From Monocercomonoides exilis (taxonomy: Eukaryota > Preaxostyla > Oxymonadida > Polymastigidae), in the NCBI GenBank assembly GCA_001643675.2, contig LSRY02000023.1, positions 783,001-847,000 on the forward strand: a stretch of DNA of 64,000 nucleotides. Direction: 5' to 3'. The number at the start of each line of letters is the position of its first letter. The stretch's first letter is position 1. The notes under the pieces were generated by a model that was not told the DNA's origin, did not search any database, and saw only the letters and a program-made list of their open reading frames with translations. Shown in pieces: positions 11,682-24,299 of the stretch. The position numbers and the translations under genes were made by a program.

Positions 11682-11921
11682 GTCAAAATTTTTTTGAAAA
11701 GCTCCTTATGTTTAATTTACAAATAGAATAAAAATTTCTTATTTCTCTCAAATTTCTGTTCCCATTCACCAGATTTCAGGAGAATGAATATAATATCATT
11801 ATCAAGAATTTGTTTCCATAACAGTTAAATTTGATCTATGGGAACAGAAATTTGAGAGAAATATTAAATTTTTATTCAATTTGTGAATTGAACAAAAGGA
11901 ACTTTTCAAAAAAATTTTGAC
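11682..11921. mobile_element. MITE-B copy 1
   Basis: A 240-bp palindromic element: GTCAAAATTTTTTTGAAAAG at the left and its complement at the right. It shares the internal block CTCAAATTTCTGTT and the TTTAATTT subterminal motif with the copy at 17393. It is flanked on both sides by ATA/TAA repeats. Confidence 0.7.
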
Positions 11922-12235
<314 letters not shown>

Positions 12236-12299
12236 TGAATGTGGTGGAAATGTGCGTGTCATTCTTTTTGAAAAGTTCATTTTGTTTGTTTTTCAAGTG

Positions 12300-12566
12300 T
12301 TAAAATTACAGGAGTTTTTTTTTAATCAGTATTTATTTTTCCGTATGCAGATAATAAGAAATGTGTTTTGCTTCATTTTAACAAGATGATTTTTAACTGA
12401 ATTGTGAATGCATCAAAATTGTTTCAAAAGTCAATGTCCGAGATTAGCTTATGAAAAATATTTTCTTGAAATAGACATTCCACTTTTCAGTGTTCATTTT
12501 TAATTTTTTGCAACATATTTTCAAATCGGTGATTTTGATTGAAAAGATATGATTTAAAAAATAGTC
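12300..12566. mobile_element. Degenerate MITE-A copy (inverted)
   Basis: The right end GATATGATTTAAAAAATAGTCA and the internal motif CCACTTTTCAGTGTTCATTT (the complement of the family motif) mark a decayed inverted copy. Its left boundary is approximate. The following 12567-13522 stretch has no gene or clear repeat. Confidence 0.35.
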
Positions 12567-13522
12567 ATTCAGTTGAATATCAATAATTGTGTTCAATATG
12601 AGTGGAACAAAAGTTTCAGAAATGTTTATTTTATTTCAAAGTTTTTTCATCATAACTTTTTTGAAAAAAGGAGAGAAGGTTATATTCAGTAGAAAAATTT
12701 TGATCTTATTCTTTAGAAACAATTTGAACATTAGATGAATTGAGAAATAAAAAAAAATTTCGAAATTATTGGGTTATTTCAAAATTACACAATAATTTTG
12801 AAATTATCAATGGAAATTTTGAAATTTTTGGGGAATTTAGCAATTACTCAAGTTGACAAATTTTTTCTGTGAAAATATATATTATGCATATATATGAAGT
12901 TTTTCAAAGCATTTTGTCGAAAAATGTATTGATGTCTTTTAAATTATAATTTGTTGAAAAGACTTATGAAAATTATTTTTTAGTGATTAATTAAGATTAT
13001 TCAAATAAAACCTTTTAACACTGCTGATTTTTGATTAATTATTGGGAAAAAATCACAGGAAACTTCATTCATAACGATTTCAAATATTTTTGTTGCAGAA
13101 CTTCTTTAGAAAAAGAGATTCAAAGAACGCAAATTGAAAAAAAGATCTCATTGATGTATTTCAACAGCACAGCATCTTTTCTTCAATATATCTAAGTTCT
13201 TGCTTTTACAAAACTGCTATTTCACCTCTGTTTGTCTTCAAACTTCATGTTCTGCATTTTTCCATCGTTTTTCTTTATTTTTTTCTCATTATTAATTCTT
13301 TGCAAAATATAAATTCCACACAATTCTTCTGACAGTGCATTATAATCATTGATTAAAAAATAATTTTCTTATGCCACACGTTTTCCACATTCAGAGGCTG
13401 TCTATTCCGTATTAATTCATATTCATCGTATTTCTATCCATCGCGCATGTTAAGTTCAAAATAACTACCATAAATATTTGTAACAAAATATATTCTGGTT
13501 CTAATATATTTGTAAGGAAACA

Positions 13523-13972
13523 CAGTCTAAACCGGATATAATCACATCGGTTTTTGCACAACTTTTTGTGACTATATCCGATTGTGATTATACACGATGA
13601 CGCTTTACACAGAAAAATAAAAAAATTAATTTTTGAAATAATAAATTTTGGGTCGATTTTTTTATTTTTGAAAATTCTTCATCAAAACGCATTTTTCACT
13701 TGCGAAATTAATATTTTGCACAAATGCATATAATTTTGACTTATTTGAGCACATTTTTGAAAAAGCAAAATATTGAGATTTTTGATCAAAAAATCGATTT
13801 TTCAATGAAAAATCCACCCTTAATGAAAAAAACTGTGATTATATATTTTCTGCCCTGTGATTATATGCGATGAAAAATGAATGAAAAACAAGCAAAATAT
13901 GTCGATGCATGGAAAATTGTGACTATATACGAATGTGATTATATTCGACGTGATTATATCCGGTTTAGACTG
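13523..13972. mobile_element. MITE-E, pogo/Tigger-like TIR element, 450 bp
   Basis: The termini CAGTCTAAACCGGATATAAT and its exact complement at the right end resemble pogo/Tigger termini, which begin CAGT. Inside are several GTGATTATATNCGA-type motifs near both ends (for example 13565-13600, 13857-13875 and 13918-13960), probably transposase-binding repeats. No coding frame. Confidence 0.75.
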
Positions 13973-14700
13973 CATTTGGCTCCCTTCCTAGCTGTTCTGC
14001 TCTGCAAAGAATAAATTGTTCATTTTAAATAAATTGTTTGAGTCACGACTTTGGGGAGGATACGGATGGAAACATCACAACAATCAATTGAATAATAAAA
14101 AAATACGAACGCCAAAAATTTCATATTCTCATCGAGAATATAGTTGCTCCGCAGCATTCCACAAATCAAAATGAACAACTTTTATTTTCAATAAATAAAT
14201 ATTGCTTTTGCAATGTCATCCTTCAAAGCGGCAATATTTCATTTAGTCAAACTGTCCTTGTTTATACCTCGGAATCTCATTCCGTTGATAGTTTCTGAGC
14301 ATTTGACATTTATTGATCATTCCCATCACATATTTTCTGCAAAAATATAAAAGAAGGCTCAGCTCTGTATTATGACTGAATGGGCATAAGAAGAGTTAAC
14401 AGGTGAATAAAAGGATGGATTTATTGTGCAGGGTGAAAAATTTTGGTAATTACGAACAAATAGGGTTTTATGGGGAATGAAACGATAAAATGTAATTTTT
14501 TGTGGAAAAGAGGTGTTTTGGGAGGTTTAAGAGACAAAATGGATATGTGGGAGACGGATTAAGATGGGGTTTTGAGGGGTTGTTGTTGAGATTTTTGTGA
14601 GATGGAAGGAGTGGGAGTTGTGTTTGTTATTTGAGAAATGGAATTTATTGTTGAGGAGGTGGGGCGAGGTGGGATATAGGTGTGGAAGATGTGTGGAGTT
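13973..14700. other. Non-coding stretch, purine-rich at its end
   Basis: I see no gene. From about 14510 the plus strand becomes G/A-rich with few pyrimidines, and the same character resumes after the pogo element at 17306. The transposon therefore probably landed in one continuous purine-rich tract. Confidence 0.4.
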
Positions 14701-15346
14701 ACCCTTGGTGGAAAACCCGGGAGGTCGTGGAAAACCCGGTAGTTAAAAACAATCTGTAACGTCAATTTCTTTCTTCATTCTGGAACAATAATCTTTTATA
14801 ATTCCATTTGGATTAAGTTCTTCAAATTTTTGAGTTTATAAAAAGAGAAAACGAACAGATATAACATATTAATTATTGCAAGCTATTGATTGAAAATGCT
14901 TGAAATGTTTTGATTGATAAAAGAACAAATCTCAGAAAAAATTGAACTTTAAGGTCGGATGTTTAAAAATGAAAAAAACAGTTTTTATTTATCAGTTTTT
15001 TTCAGGTCCTCTGAATTTGAATCATCGTCTATAATTCTCCTTTTGAGCGAACTCCGCTTTGCTCTGGAATCCTTCGTTTCAATTTCTTCGCTATTGAACA
15101 CACAACTTATTTCATTTCCGGACATAAAATCATCATCTATCTTTTTTCTTCTTTGCCTTTTTATCTTTTTCTTCACACAAAGTGGTTCATTAATCGCTTT
15201 CTGTTCTTCTTTTTCAACTTCTTTGAAAACAGAACAGTTTTCTTTAATTTCTTCTTGTATCCTCGTTTCAGTATCATGCTTTTCATTGAATTTCTCCTTC
15301 ATTTGGCGATTTTCTTTTGGAGAAAATTCTTTGAATAAGCTTTTCT

Positions 15347-16960
15347 TCATGTTTTGAGAGCACAAAATTGATAACGTCGATTTTTTTTTGAAGATAATGG
15401 AGCACCGCGCATTCGATGCAACACAGGCACAGCAGCCACAGAATAAACACCTGTATTTAGGAAGGCTGTTTTCACAATAAAAGGAGATGTAGCTGCTGAC
15501 AAAGCTTCCGGCAAAACGTCTGCCAAGGCTTTTCTGAACGATGAAGTTGAGAAATTAACAGGTCTCACGAAAGAGTTTTGAAGCACTTGTTTTAATCTGG
15601 CAAATACACAATTGTCACAGGGCTGGAGGAGGTGTGTCATATTTGGGGGAAAATATTCGATGATCACATTGTTCTGTTCTGCAAACTTTTTGACTTTTGA
15701 ATTATGGTACGTTCGATGGTTGTCCAAAACAATGAGTGCTTTCTTTGATGTTGATGATTTTCGTTTTTCTGCTATCATAGGAATACACTCCTTTATCATT
15801 ATTTGTTGAAATATTTCCGTTGAAATCCATCCGGATGTGGATCCTAAATAATTAACGTTGAACGAAGAAAGAAATGAAAATTCAGAAGGTTTCTTTTTTC
15901 GTGGATATATGGGGGAAAATACGGACTTTCAAGCTTTTTTTGCACAAAGCACAAAATAATTGCTTTGCTCATAACTTTGTTTCGCTTTCTCAGATTTCAA
16001 AATAAATTTGATATACATATCAGAAAATAGGCATCGTTGAAATCAAAACTTAAAGTTTTCCAACATTTCACGAACGCCAAAAAATTAGCCCATTTTTTTC
16101 CAATTTTTTGATCTCAAACAGTTTATGAAAAGTGCATAATTTTCAATGAAAATGCCTGAAGTCAAAAAATTTTTCCCATATTAAAAAGAATGGCAGATGT
16201 GACCCATCTGCACAAATGCAAACACAAATTGTTGCATTTTCAGTTTACGGCAAAGATGATGGAGCGGGAGGTGTTTGATTTTTTAAACAAATGACAAGTT
16301 TTGTGGTTCCATCACCAACTCTGATGGAAGGTTCGTAGAAATTGAAGATATCTGTTGAATTAATTTCATTTGCTGTGATTATGGCAGACAACTTTTCGAA
16401 CCACACACGTATTGTTTCTGGGGATTGTGCACAAATCTTTGCTATTTCCATCGGCCTTGATATAGAAGCTTTCAAAATTGAGCTTCTTTTAATAAGATCA
16501 TATGAATATTATGAATTGACTTTCTTTTTTTCTTCTTCATTCTCTACTTCAGAATCGATCACTTCTTGTATCTTAATAATCAAAATAATTAAAAAATAAA
16601 ATAAAAAAGTCTGTAAACCATCGATTGAATATCCTTCAGTCGAAAAATTTATTGTTCTTTCAATAAAGCGATCGTTTGATTCTCCACCTTTTCAAGTTGA
16701 TTTTTGGTTATAATCGTTGGCCGTCCAGCTTTTCTGACTTCACGCTTTGCTTTGAAAGCAGCTATCCCTCTTGCCCATGCTCCGTTGGATATTGCATGCG
16801 ACACCATGGCAACCTTCCACGATAAAGAATATTTCTTCTTTATTTCGAAAACTTTCAGTGAAGGTGATGAAAACTGACGGTATTCGGAAGTTGCTAATAG
16901 TCGATGAAGAGAATTTGAAGATAATTTTTCTGATGATTCCATCATTATGTTTTTGATCAA
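15347..16960 (-). pseudogene. Pogo/Tigger-type DDE transposase, broken
   Basis: Read from 16960 downward: an N-terminal helix-turn-helix-like part with AGRPTIITKNQLE; a stop and an AT-rich gap around 16480-16650; a stretch with the family's ETIRVWFEKL; then NFYEPS where the family has NFDE, so the first catalytic Asp is replaced by Tyr. An in-frame TAA follows at about 16245. A 271-bp MITE then splits the frame at 15909-16179. The catalytic core resumes with GSTSGWISTEIF, then ALIVLDNHRTYH (second Asp) and THLLQPCD (third Asp). A Lys/Glu-rich tail continues in a shifted frame at 14985-15365. It would cut and paste the surrounding element, but this copy is inactive. Confidence 0.8.
15909..16179. 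mobile_element. MITE-C copy 1, nested in the transposase
   Basis: A 271-bp element. The ends ATGGGGGAAAATAC and TTTTTCCCAT are imperfect inverted repeats next to TA. It aligns over its whole length with the copy at 61183-61455 (for example GACTTTCAAGCTTTTTTT and CAATGAAAATGCCT). Confidence 0.75.
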
Positions 16961-17392
16961 AAATTGAATTGATTGTATTGCAAAGTCTGAAAGAAATAGA
17001 AAGCTAAATATTTAACAATTTTTTTGAATTAATCAATCTTTCAAATTAATATCAGGTTTTTTTTTTTTATTATTGTTATTCTTTTTCGTGGTTTTTGATT
17101 TTTCTTCGGACGAACTCTCAACTCGAAGCAAACATCTGTAACAAAAAATATTGAAACAGAATCTCTTGTATTACAGGAAAAAGGCATTGACGAATATAAA
17201 ATTTCATTTTCAAGTCGAACAAACGGGCGTTTTCTTTTTTGAAACGGTTTTGAAAAACACAAACTACTGACTTTTCCACAAACTCCCGCTTTTTCCACCA
17301 AGGGTGATGAAATATATTTATTGGAGGGGAAGATGAGAGATGGAAAGGAAATGGATAAGAAATGGGGTGGATATATATATATCTATATATAT

Positions 17393-17632
17393 GGGTAATT
17401 CTTTTTGAAAAGTCGCAAATGTTTAATTTTCAGATAAATCAAAATTATAATATTTTGCTCAAATTTCTGTTTCTTCTAACGAATCTTCTTAAGAATGTTT
17501 GAAATAGCATTATCAATATATTGATTCCATGCTTGAGAAGTTTGGTTGATGTTAACAAAATTTTGAGCAAAATATGAAAATTTTGATGTAAAAGAAAATT
17601 AAACATTTGCGACTTTTCAAAAAGAATAACCC
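17393..17632. mobile_element. MITE-B copy 2
   Basis: A 240-bp palindromic element: GGGTAATTCTTTTTGAAAAG at the left and an exact complement at the right, with about 38 bp of inverted repeat. It is flanked on both sides by ATATAT, consistent with insertion into a TA-rich target. Confidence 0.85.
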
Positions 17633-20600
17633 ATATATATTTTCAAACGCACAGATATAGAGAGGGGGGATTCATATGAGGCGGAGCAAGGAGGAAAAGT
17701 TTTTGTGGATGTTTATTTGATAAGAAAGAGAAGTGGGGTTGAAAGAAAAAAATGAGAGAGATTTTTTATTAATATTTAAAATTATTATTGAATGGACAAT
17801 TTGGTCGCGCCTTGCATTTGCAGGGCAAGGGATAGATGAAGATACAGACTAAGACAGGAAGAAGGAACATCAGGTGCAACACTTTGCATTGGAAGTGTGG
17901 GGATGGATTCGTAACAGGGATGGAGCGAGGTGAAGGGCTGACCATGAGGGGGTGTTTTGCGCCAGAGACATACAAAGAAATGGAGATATTTATTTTTATT
18001 GGTTGGAAGAAGGGGAATGGGAGCTGGGGAGACAGGGATTGTGATATTTGGTGGGATGGTATTATTGTTGTTTTGGGGGGAAATGGAGAGAAGAAGAAGA
18101 AGATTTTGGCAAGAGATAGGAAGGGATTCTTTGGATGGAATCTTCTTCATTGCTTGTTTTTTTATGGAATGGAATTTGTGGAGGTTATTTGGGTGGAAAC
18201 AGAACAGAGGATTGAGCTTTTGTTAATATTTTAAAAAGAAGAAGAAGAAGAAAGAAAAAGTCAGCAAAAGGTGGTTATTGTGAAAGATATAGGTTTGCAT
18301 TTTTTTATTAATATTTTTTATCAAATGTTTTTATTTTTTATTATGAAATTAGGATTTTTGCAGGATTGCTCAATGGCAATGAATGAACAAGGAATATGTC
18401 AAGAGGGGATGTTGGATGCATTAAAGAAGTCAGAAAACAACAATTGAAGTGGCGCATGGAGGAGTGAGTGGGCGTGAAATATTAATGAAAGGAAAGGAAA
18501 CGAAGATAATTATCTTGAAGGCTTTAGAAGGCATATCGGACGAATCTTGTTAAAAGCCGAAAATGAGATCAAGGAATTGATGATGCAGCAGAAGAAGAAA
18601 TTTGGCAAATGATTGAGAAGTGGAAATGGAATTTTTGACGGCTTGAAAGAAGAGAGAAAAGAGGAACTGGTCTGTGGTGATTTCTTTTCTTGAGGCAAAG
18701 TTGACATAAGTTGAACTGACAACTGCCTCATTGAAAAGATACTAAGAAAATTTTGTTATCAAGATGATGTTCTTCTAATTTTCTCATCATTGAAAAAACA
18801 CCTATGCCCATGAAAATGCTGTCTCTGGGAATGTTTGAGCGGATGAAAGAAGATAAATGTGCCGAAGAAGAAGAAGAAGAGAAAGAGGAAGAGAAAGAAG
18901 CAACGAGATTTGCATAAATCTTAGGATGATTTTGTCAATCCTATTAGCAAAACATAATGCTGATTTATTATCAAAATGAAACTTTATTTTTTCTTTCCTT
19001 TTTTGAACTTTTTTCTTACGTTCACATTTTTATTCTCCATGAAATATTCATTATTGCGCAAAACATCAATATTTGAAATGTTTTTGAGTTTTAATTTGCT
19101 CTCTTCTTTCATATTTGATGTATTCTGTAGATATTTGCAAATCAGTAATTTTTAACCGTTTTATTGAAATTTTGAAATGTTTTGAATAATGACAATCATT
19201 TATTGTTCATGGAAACATTTCAGTAATCGTGTAAAACGTAAAATAATATTTTTTTTCCTTTACGATTGTCACAAAAATATAAAAAATGATATATTTCGCA
19301 TTATTTGTTGTTAAACGTTCTGAAATTTGTGCAAAACATATTTAATAATATTTGTGATAAATATACTGCTATTTTTGATTGATAAAATTTATTCGGGAAA
19401 AATTCAGATTTTCCAACAATTAATTTATAACTTGAAATTTGTTGGTGAAACTTAAAATAACTACCTTATTTTCAATTTATCTGAAAAATTTCAAAATTAC
19501 TTGATTATTTCAAAATAACATATACTAATTTCAAAATTATTCAATAATTTCAAAATTACACAAAAATTGTGCAATTCATCTATTAAAAGGGAAAAAATTG
19601 AATAATTTTTATTAATATTCTTTTTTAAACCATAAAGATCTCACTGAAGAGTATCTTTAAAAATAGTTCATCTTTGAAGGCAAATATCACCTTCAGAAAA
19701 GAAATGAGCAAATAAAAAGACAAATTCTGAACTTCAAATTTTGATAGCCCTCTTGAAATCCGCAGCTGTCATAGAGCATGAAAGAAATATCAAAAGGTTC
19801 AACAGAAATGAAATCTGTTTTTGTGTCACTTCTTTATTTTCTTTTCTCAGCTCTGTCAAGTCTCCGTTTGATTTTTTGCTCCTAAAAAGAATCCTCATTT
19901 TTTTGAATTCAGTTGGCCGTTCTTTGTGAAAAACATTATGTTTGCATATTGAAGAAGAAGAAGAAGAAGAAGAAGTTGAAGAATTAGTAAAATGCTACAA
20001 ATTAAAAAGAGAGAGTTGTCAAAGACTTCTAGCAAGTTGGATATTTGAGTATTTGTTGAAAACAAAGTTAACTTTGAAGATTGATCGAAATGATCAACGT
20101 TTCAGTGCAACAATCCTTCAATGTGTTTTTGAAAAAACTTCATTAAAACCGAAACTTTCAAACGTTCATTTCAACAATCTTTGAAAAGGAACGATGAGAC
20201 GTCTTTCGACAGCGCTCTGCCAGTTGAAATCATTGTTGGATGAATCCTTGCGTTCTACTTTCAACAATGCAGCAAAAAATATGTAATAAATATCTCATCT
20301 TGTTTTTTTAACAGATTTAATTGACGCGTCCTCTCCATAAATAACATTTAATTCCAGTAAAATGCTTCTGGAAGAAAAGAATTGCTTTGAAAAAATAGAT
20401 AGGTGCTTGCTCATTATCTTGTGGTTGCGTTTTAAGAGATGCTAACACTGATTTTCAACCTTTTGTGGCAATGCTTAAGTTACAAAATGAAATATTTGCT
20501 TCACATTCACGATATATTCGAAATAAAAAATAAAATACAAACAAACAAATGCATTCATCAATAATTTTTTGAAAAGAAAATACATCATTATACTCTGTCC

Positions 20601-20806
20601 AATTATTATCGAGCAAGTTAAAGAAAAAGCAGATATCATGAAATCTTCGCATTTTTTATTAACATTGATCACAATTAAAATCATAATGGTCTATTGTTTT
20701 CTTCGCAACAATAACTTTGAGGTGCTTTTGGAGCACTGATAAATATGACATTATTGCTAAAAAAAAGTGAAAGAAAAATATATCATAACCCATATTAATA
20801 AACAAA
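17633..20806. other. Gene-poor stretch upstream of the first pseudokinase gene
   Basis: I find no convincing gene. 17650-18740 is purine-rich on the plus strand, with short frames in several phases and no recognisable domain. It may be a decayed gene. 18740-19730 is plain AT-rich DNA. A possible 80-aa frame at 19942-20184 starts with a Glu microsatellite and matches nothing I know. The last 300 bp before 20807 should hold the promoter of the receptor gene. Confidence 0.4.
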
Positions 20807-23800
20807 ATGAGTTTGCTGCTTTTGTTTGTCTGGATAGCCTTGTTAATCAGCTTTGAGATTGTTGACAAACATGAAACCAATGGTTTGAAATTTAATGCCT
20901 ATTCTCCAAATGAACATATTTTGGATCAAGGATTATCATGCGACCGCTCAGACGAAAATCATGGATTCTTTAATTTTCATAGCTTCAATGCAAATGATAA
21001 TGTGAATAAAGACAAGATCACCGATAAAGATGCTGAAGCACCTATGTTGATGCAAAAACGAAGTGATCATTTTTCAAAAGAAAAAAGAAGAGAATTAAAG
21101 GATATGGACAAACATGAATTAAATGAGAGTTGGCAGTTAAAGACAATTGGTGATTCAAAAAGAGTTTTTCGCAATCAAAGATCCACTGTGATGGCGATGG
21201 TCAATTTTGGAAATTCGAGTTGTGAAATGAAATATTTGTCCTTTTTCAAAGAAGAGAGAAGATCTCTCATGTTCATCAACGACTTATCCACAGTTCTTGT
21301 TCATTGTTGTTCAATCCATCAAAATGGAGCATCAAGTGATTATTCATTCACACTGAATGAAGGACATTTGATTCTGAGCAACACTTCTTATTTGAGTGCT
21401 GGATGTGCAGAAATTATTGAACCATTTGTTGGATGCGATAAAATGAGTTCTAAGTTTATGAAAAAAGACTTGAAAATCATTGATTCTGATTTTTCTTCAT
21501 TTTCCCTTGGGAAATCAACTTCTCTTTTGGCAAGTACAAACATTTGGAAAATATCAGTTTTCAACTGCCATTTTTCGAATATCTCACAAAGTGCAAGAAT
21601 CCAAAACAATCACTATTCGATGGGCAACTCGAAAAATGATTATTCTTTCACTGGATGTATTGTTGAGAAAGTGGATTCTCCACTTGGTGGAGGATTGGTC
21701 GAAGGGATGCATTCAGGATATCAACATTTCTTGGCATCGAATTCGAGTTATTTTCAATGCATTCGGAGAGAAAATGCAGATCCAGTGATTGGAAACAAAA
21801 CAATGAAAAGACAAGCAATCCCATCAGGTGATGCAACATTTGTGGATTGTGATTTCAATAACCTTTCAACCGAAAATTCATCAAGAGTTAATGGTGGTGC
21901 AATATTATTCACATCTTCAGGACTCTTAAATGTGTCACTGTGTGGATTTTATAAGTGCCATTCTTCTTGGTGTGGAGGAGCGATTTCTTCTCAAGGAGAT
22001 GGAAAGAAATCTGAAATTACATCATCCAGTTTTGAATCTTGTTCAGTAGAAGCTTCTGGTGGTTGTTTATATTTTTATTTTATTTCCTCATTTTCTGTAA
22101 AAAACATTAATTGTTCGAATAGTTTAGTAAAACATATGGGTGGAGGAATATTTATTGAGCACAATGTTAATCAAGGGATTGTTGAAAATTGTCACATTTA
22201 TAGCTGCAGAAAGAACACAACACAATACAACGGTGGTGGCTGTGTTGGATTATATAATCACGGAACTGCTGTGATTTCGGATTGCTCATTTTGTGGTGGA
22301 TTCAGCGAGAACAATGGAGCAGGAATTAGTTGGGATAACATCCCAGGAGAAAATGATTCACCAACTTTGTTTTGCTTTTTTTCGAATAACACAGCTGTGA
22401 ATCTGGGCCATGATGTTTATGTTGTTGAGGGATGGACAAGCATTAATGAAACTTCGTTTGTGCATTGCCGTTCAAGCACAAGTGCAAACAGCAATCGAGT
22501 GGTCAAAGGAGAAACAGAATACAATAATTGGATTCCAAAGATCTTCTTCAACCCAGTGTTTGTGAACTCAATGGAAGGACTGGATCACATGGCCTGTGGG
22601 TTTGTGAGGGCAGGAGATGAATACGGAAGGAGATGCAAAACAATTGAATATGGAATGAGTGTGCTGGATACTGATGGAAGCAGCAATGAAGTGATCATTG
22701 AAGTTGGGGATTATGAAGAAAACAGAATTGATGTTGGAAAAATGAAGATATCGTTTGATGGAAAAGATAAAACACAAGTGATTGTTCACAACAGATCACC
22801 AAATGGAGAATCGTTGGTGGTCATTGGAACAGGAATGGGAAGTTTCAGAAATATGACATTTGTTTGTGGAGAGAATCCATCGTCTCATCTGATGGAAGTG
22901 CTGGCAGAAGAAGGGAAGTTGAATATGCACGAGTGTGTGATCACTTCATTGACAAACGATGAAAACTGTGTATTATCAGCATCGCTAATGATCATCCAGA
23001 TGGGATCTGTCATTTTTGACTCTGTTGAGATCAGTGGAATATCGTTTTCATCAGTTCCTGCATTCGAGATCAGAGGAGAGCACTCATTATCTTTCCAGAT
23101 GAAGGGCTGCGAGGTTAATGGGATTTCTCGGATGAGTGGAGATGGGAGTGCGATTTGTGGGAATCTGGTGAATGGGATGAATGTGAATATTTCAGGGGGA
23201 ATGATGAGGAACTGCGAGTGTGAGGATGGGTGTGGAGGAGGGATGTGGATTCAGCTCAATGAAGGCTCACGGATGGAGATTGGGAATGTCTCAAGTGAAA
23301 GTGGTGATGAGAATGTTGATAATGTGACATTCAGCAATTGCAGCTGTGTGGGGAAGGGAAATGGAGTTGGGGGGTTTGGTGGAGCAATTTATCTGGATGT
23401 GTGTGATTGGAATTGTGCCTTTTGCATTCATTATGCTTCATTTGAGAATTGCCAAGCAGAGAAAGGGAACAACATATTTGTGAATGCACAGTGCTTGAGA
23501 GATGTTGTGAGCAAGGCCACATTTGGCTTTGAGTGTGAGGGCATGACAGACAGCGACTTATTGGGATTTGAGGATGGGTGCCGGGAGGAGTATGCACCAC
23601 TTCTTCCATTTTTGATGGAGGCTGGGGATGTTGGATTTGTGGGAGGAGAGAAAAGCTTGGACTTCAGCAGATGTGGAATGGAGCAGTATCCGTGCTCATC
23701 GATCAACAAAGTGGTTGAGGTGTGGAATGGGGATGAAACAAGAACAATCAGAATCAAAAATGGATTTGTGCTCCGTGAAGAGATTGTGATGGAAAGACAT

Positions 23801-24264
23801 TTTTGGAATGTGACAGGCATTCTTGGAGACACTGCCGTTGATGTTGTTGTGCCTTCTCCTCTGTTTGACTCAGATTGTTTGATTTGTATTTCATCCGGAG
23901 CATTGCTGAAAGATATGTGCTTTTCTCTTCCATCATCCCTTTCTCTAGCCTCATCATTCGTCCTTTCCTCTTCAAATGTTTTGAGTGTCAGTGATTGCTC
24001 AGTTGAGCCTTCCGCTGGTAACCTGCTGAATGAAATTGAATACTGTATTTTTCATATTGATGGAGGAGAGCTGTTCATGGCAGGCTTTTCGAACAAAGGT
24101 CCAATAAATACCTTGTCAAATCCAATTATAAAATGCACTGGAGATGGCATTGCTGAACTTTTGAATTGTGTTCTAACTGGAATAACGAGGAGAACTGGAG
24201 GGGGAAGCTGTTTGGAAAGAATATGTGAGGAAAGTGAAAGTGAAAGTGAGAATGGAGATGCTTC

Positions 24265-24299
<35 letters not shown>

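Larger units (their letters stand above)
14701..17305 (-). mobile_element. Pogo/Tigger-like DNA transposon, 2.6 kb, decayed
   Basis: The terminal inverted repeats start ACCCTTGGTGGAAAA at 14701 and are mirrored by TTTTCCACCAAGGGT ending at 17305. The match continues about 20 bp further with subterminal GTGGAAAA repeats. It encloses a minus-strand DDE transposase relic and a nested MITE-C. I cannot see a clear target duplication. Confidence 0.78.

Noticed and set aside
15347-16960. Reassigned stop codons (TAA/TAG as Gln, known in another oxymonad)
   Set aside because: Long genes here have no internal TAA or TAG, and the conserved peptidase ends properly at TAG. The stops in transposon relics are better explained by decay.
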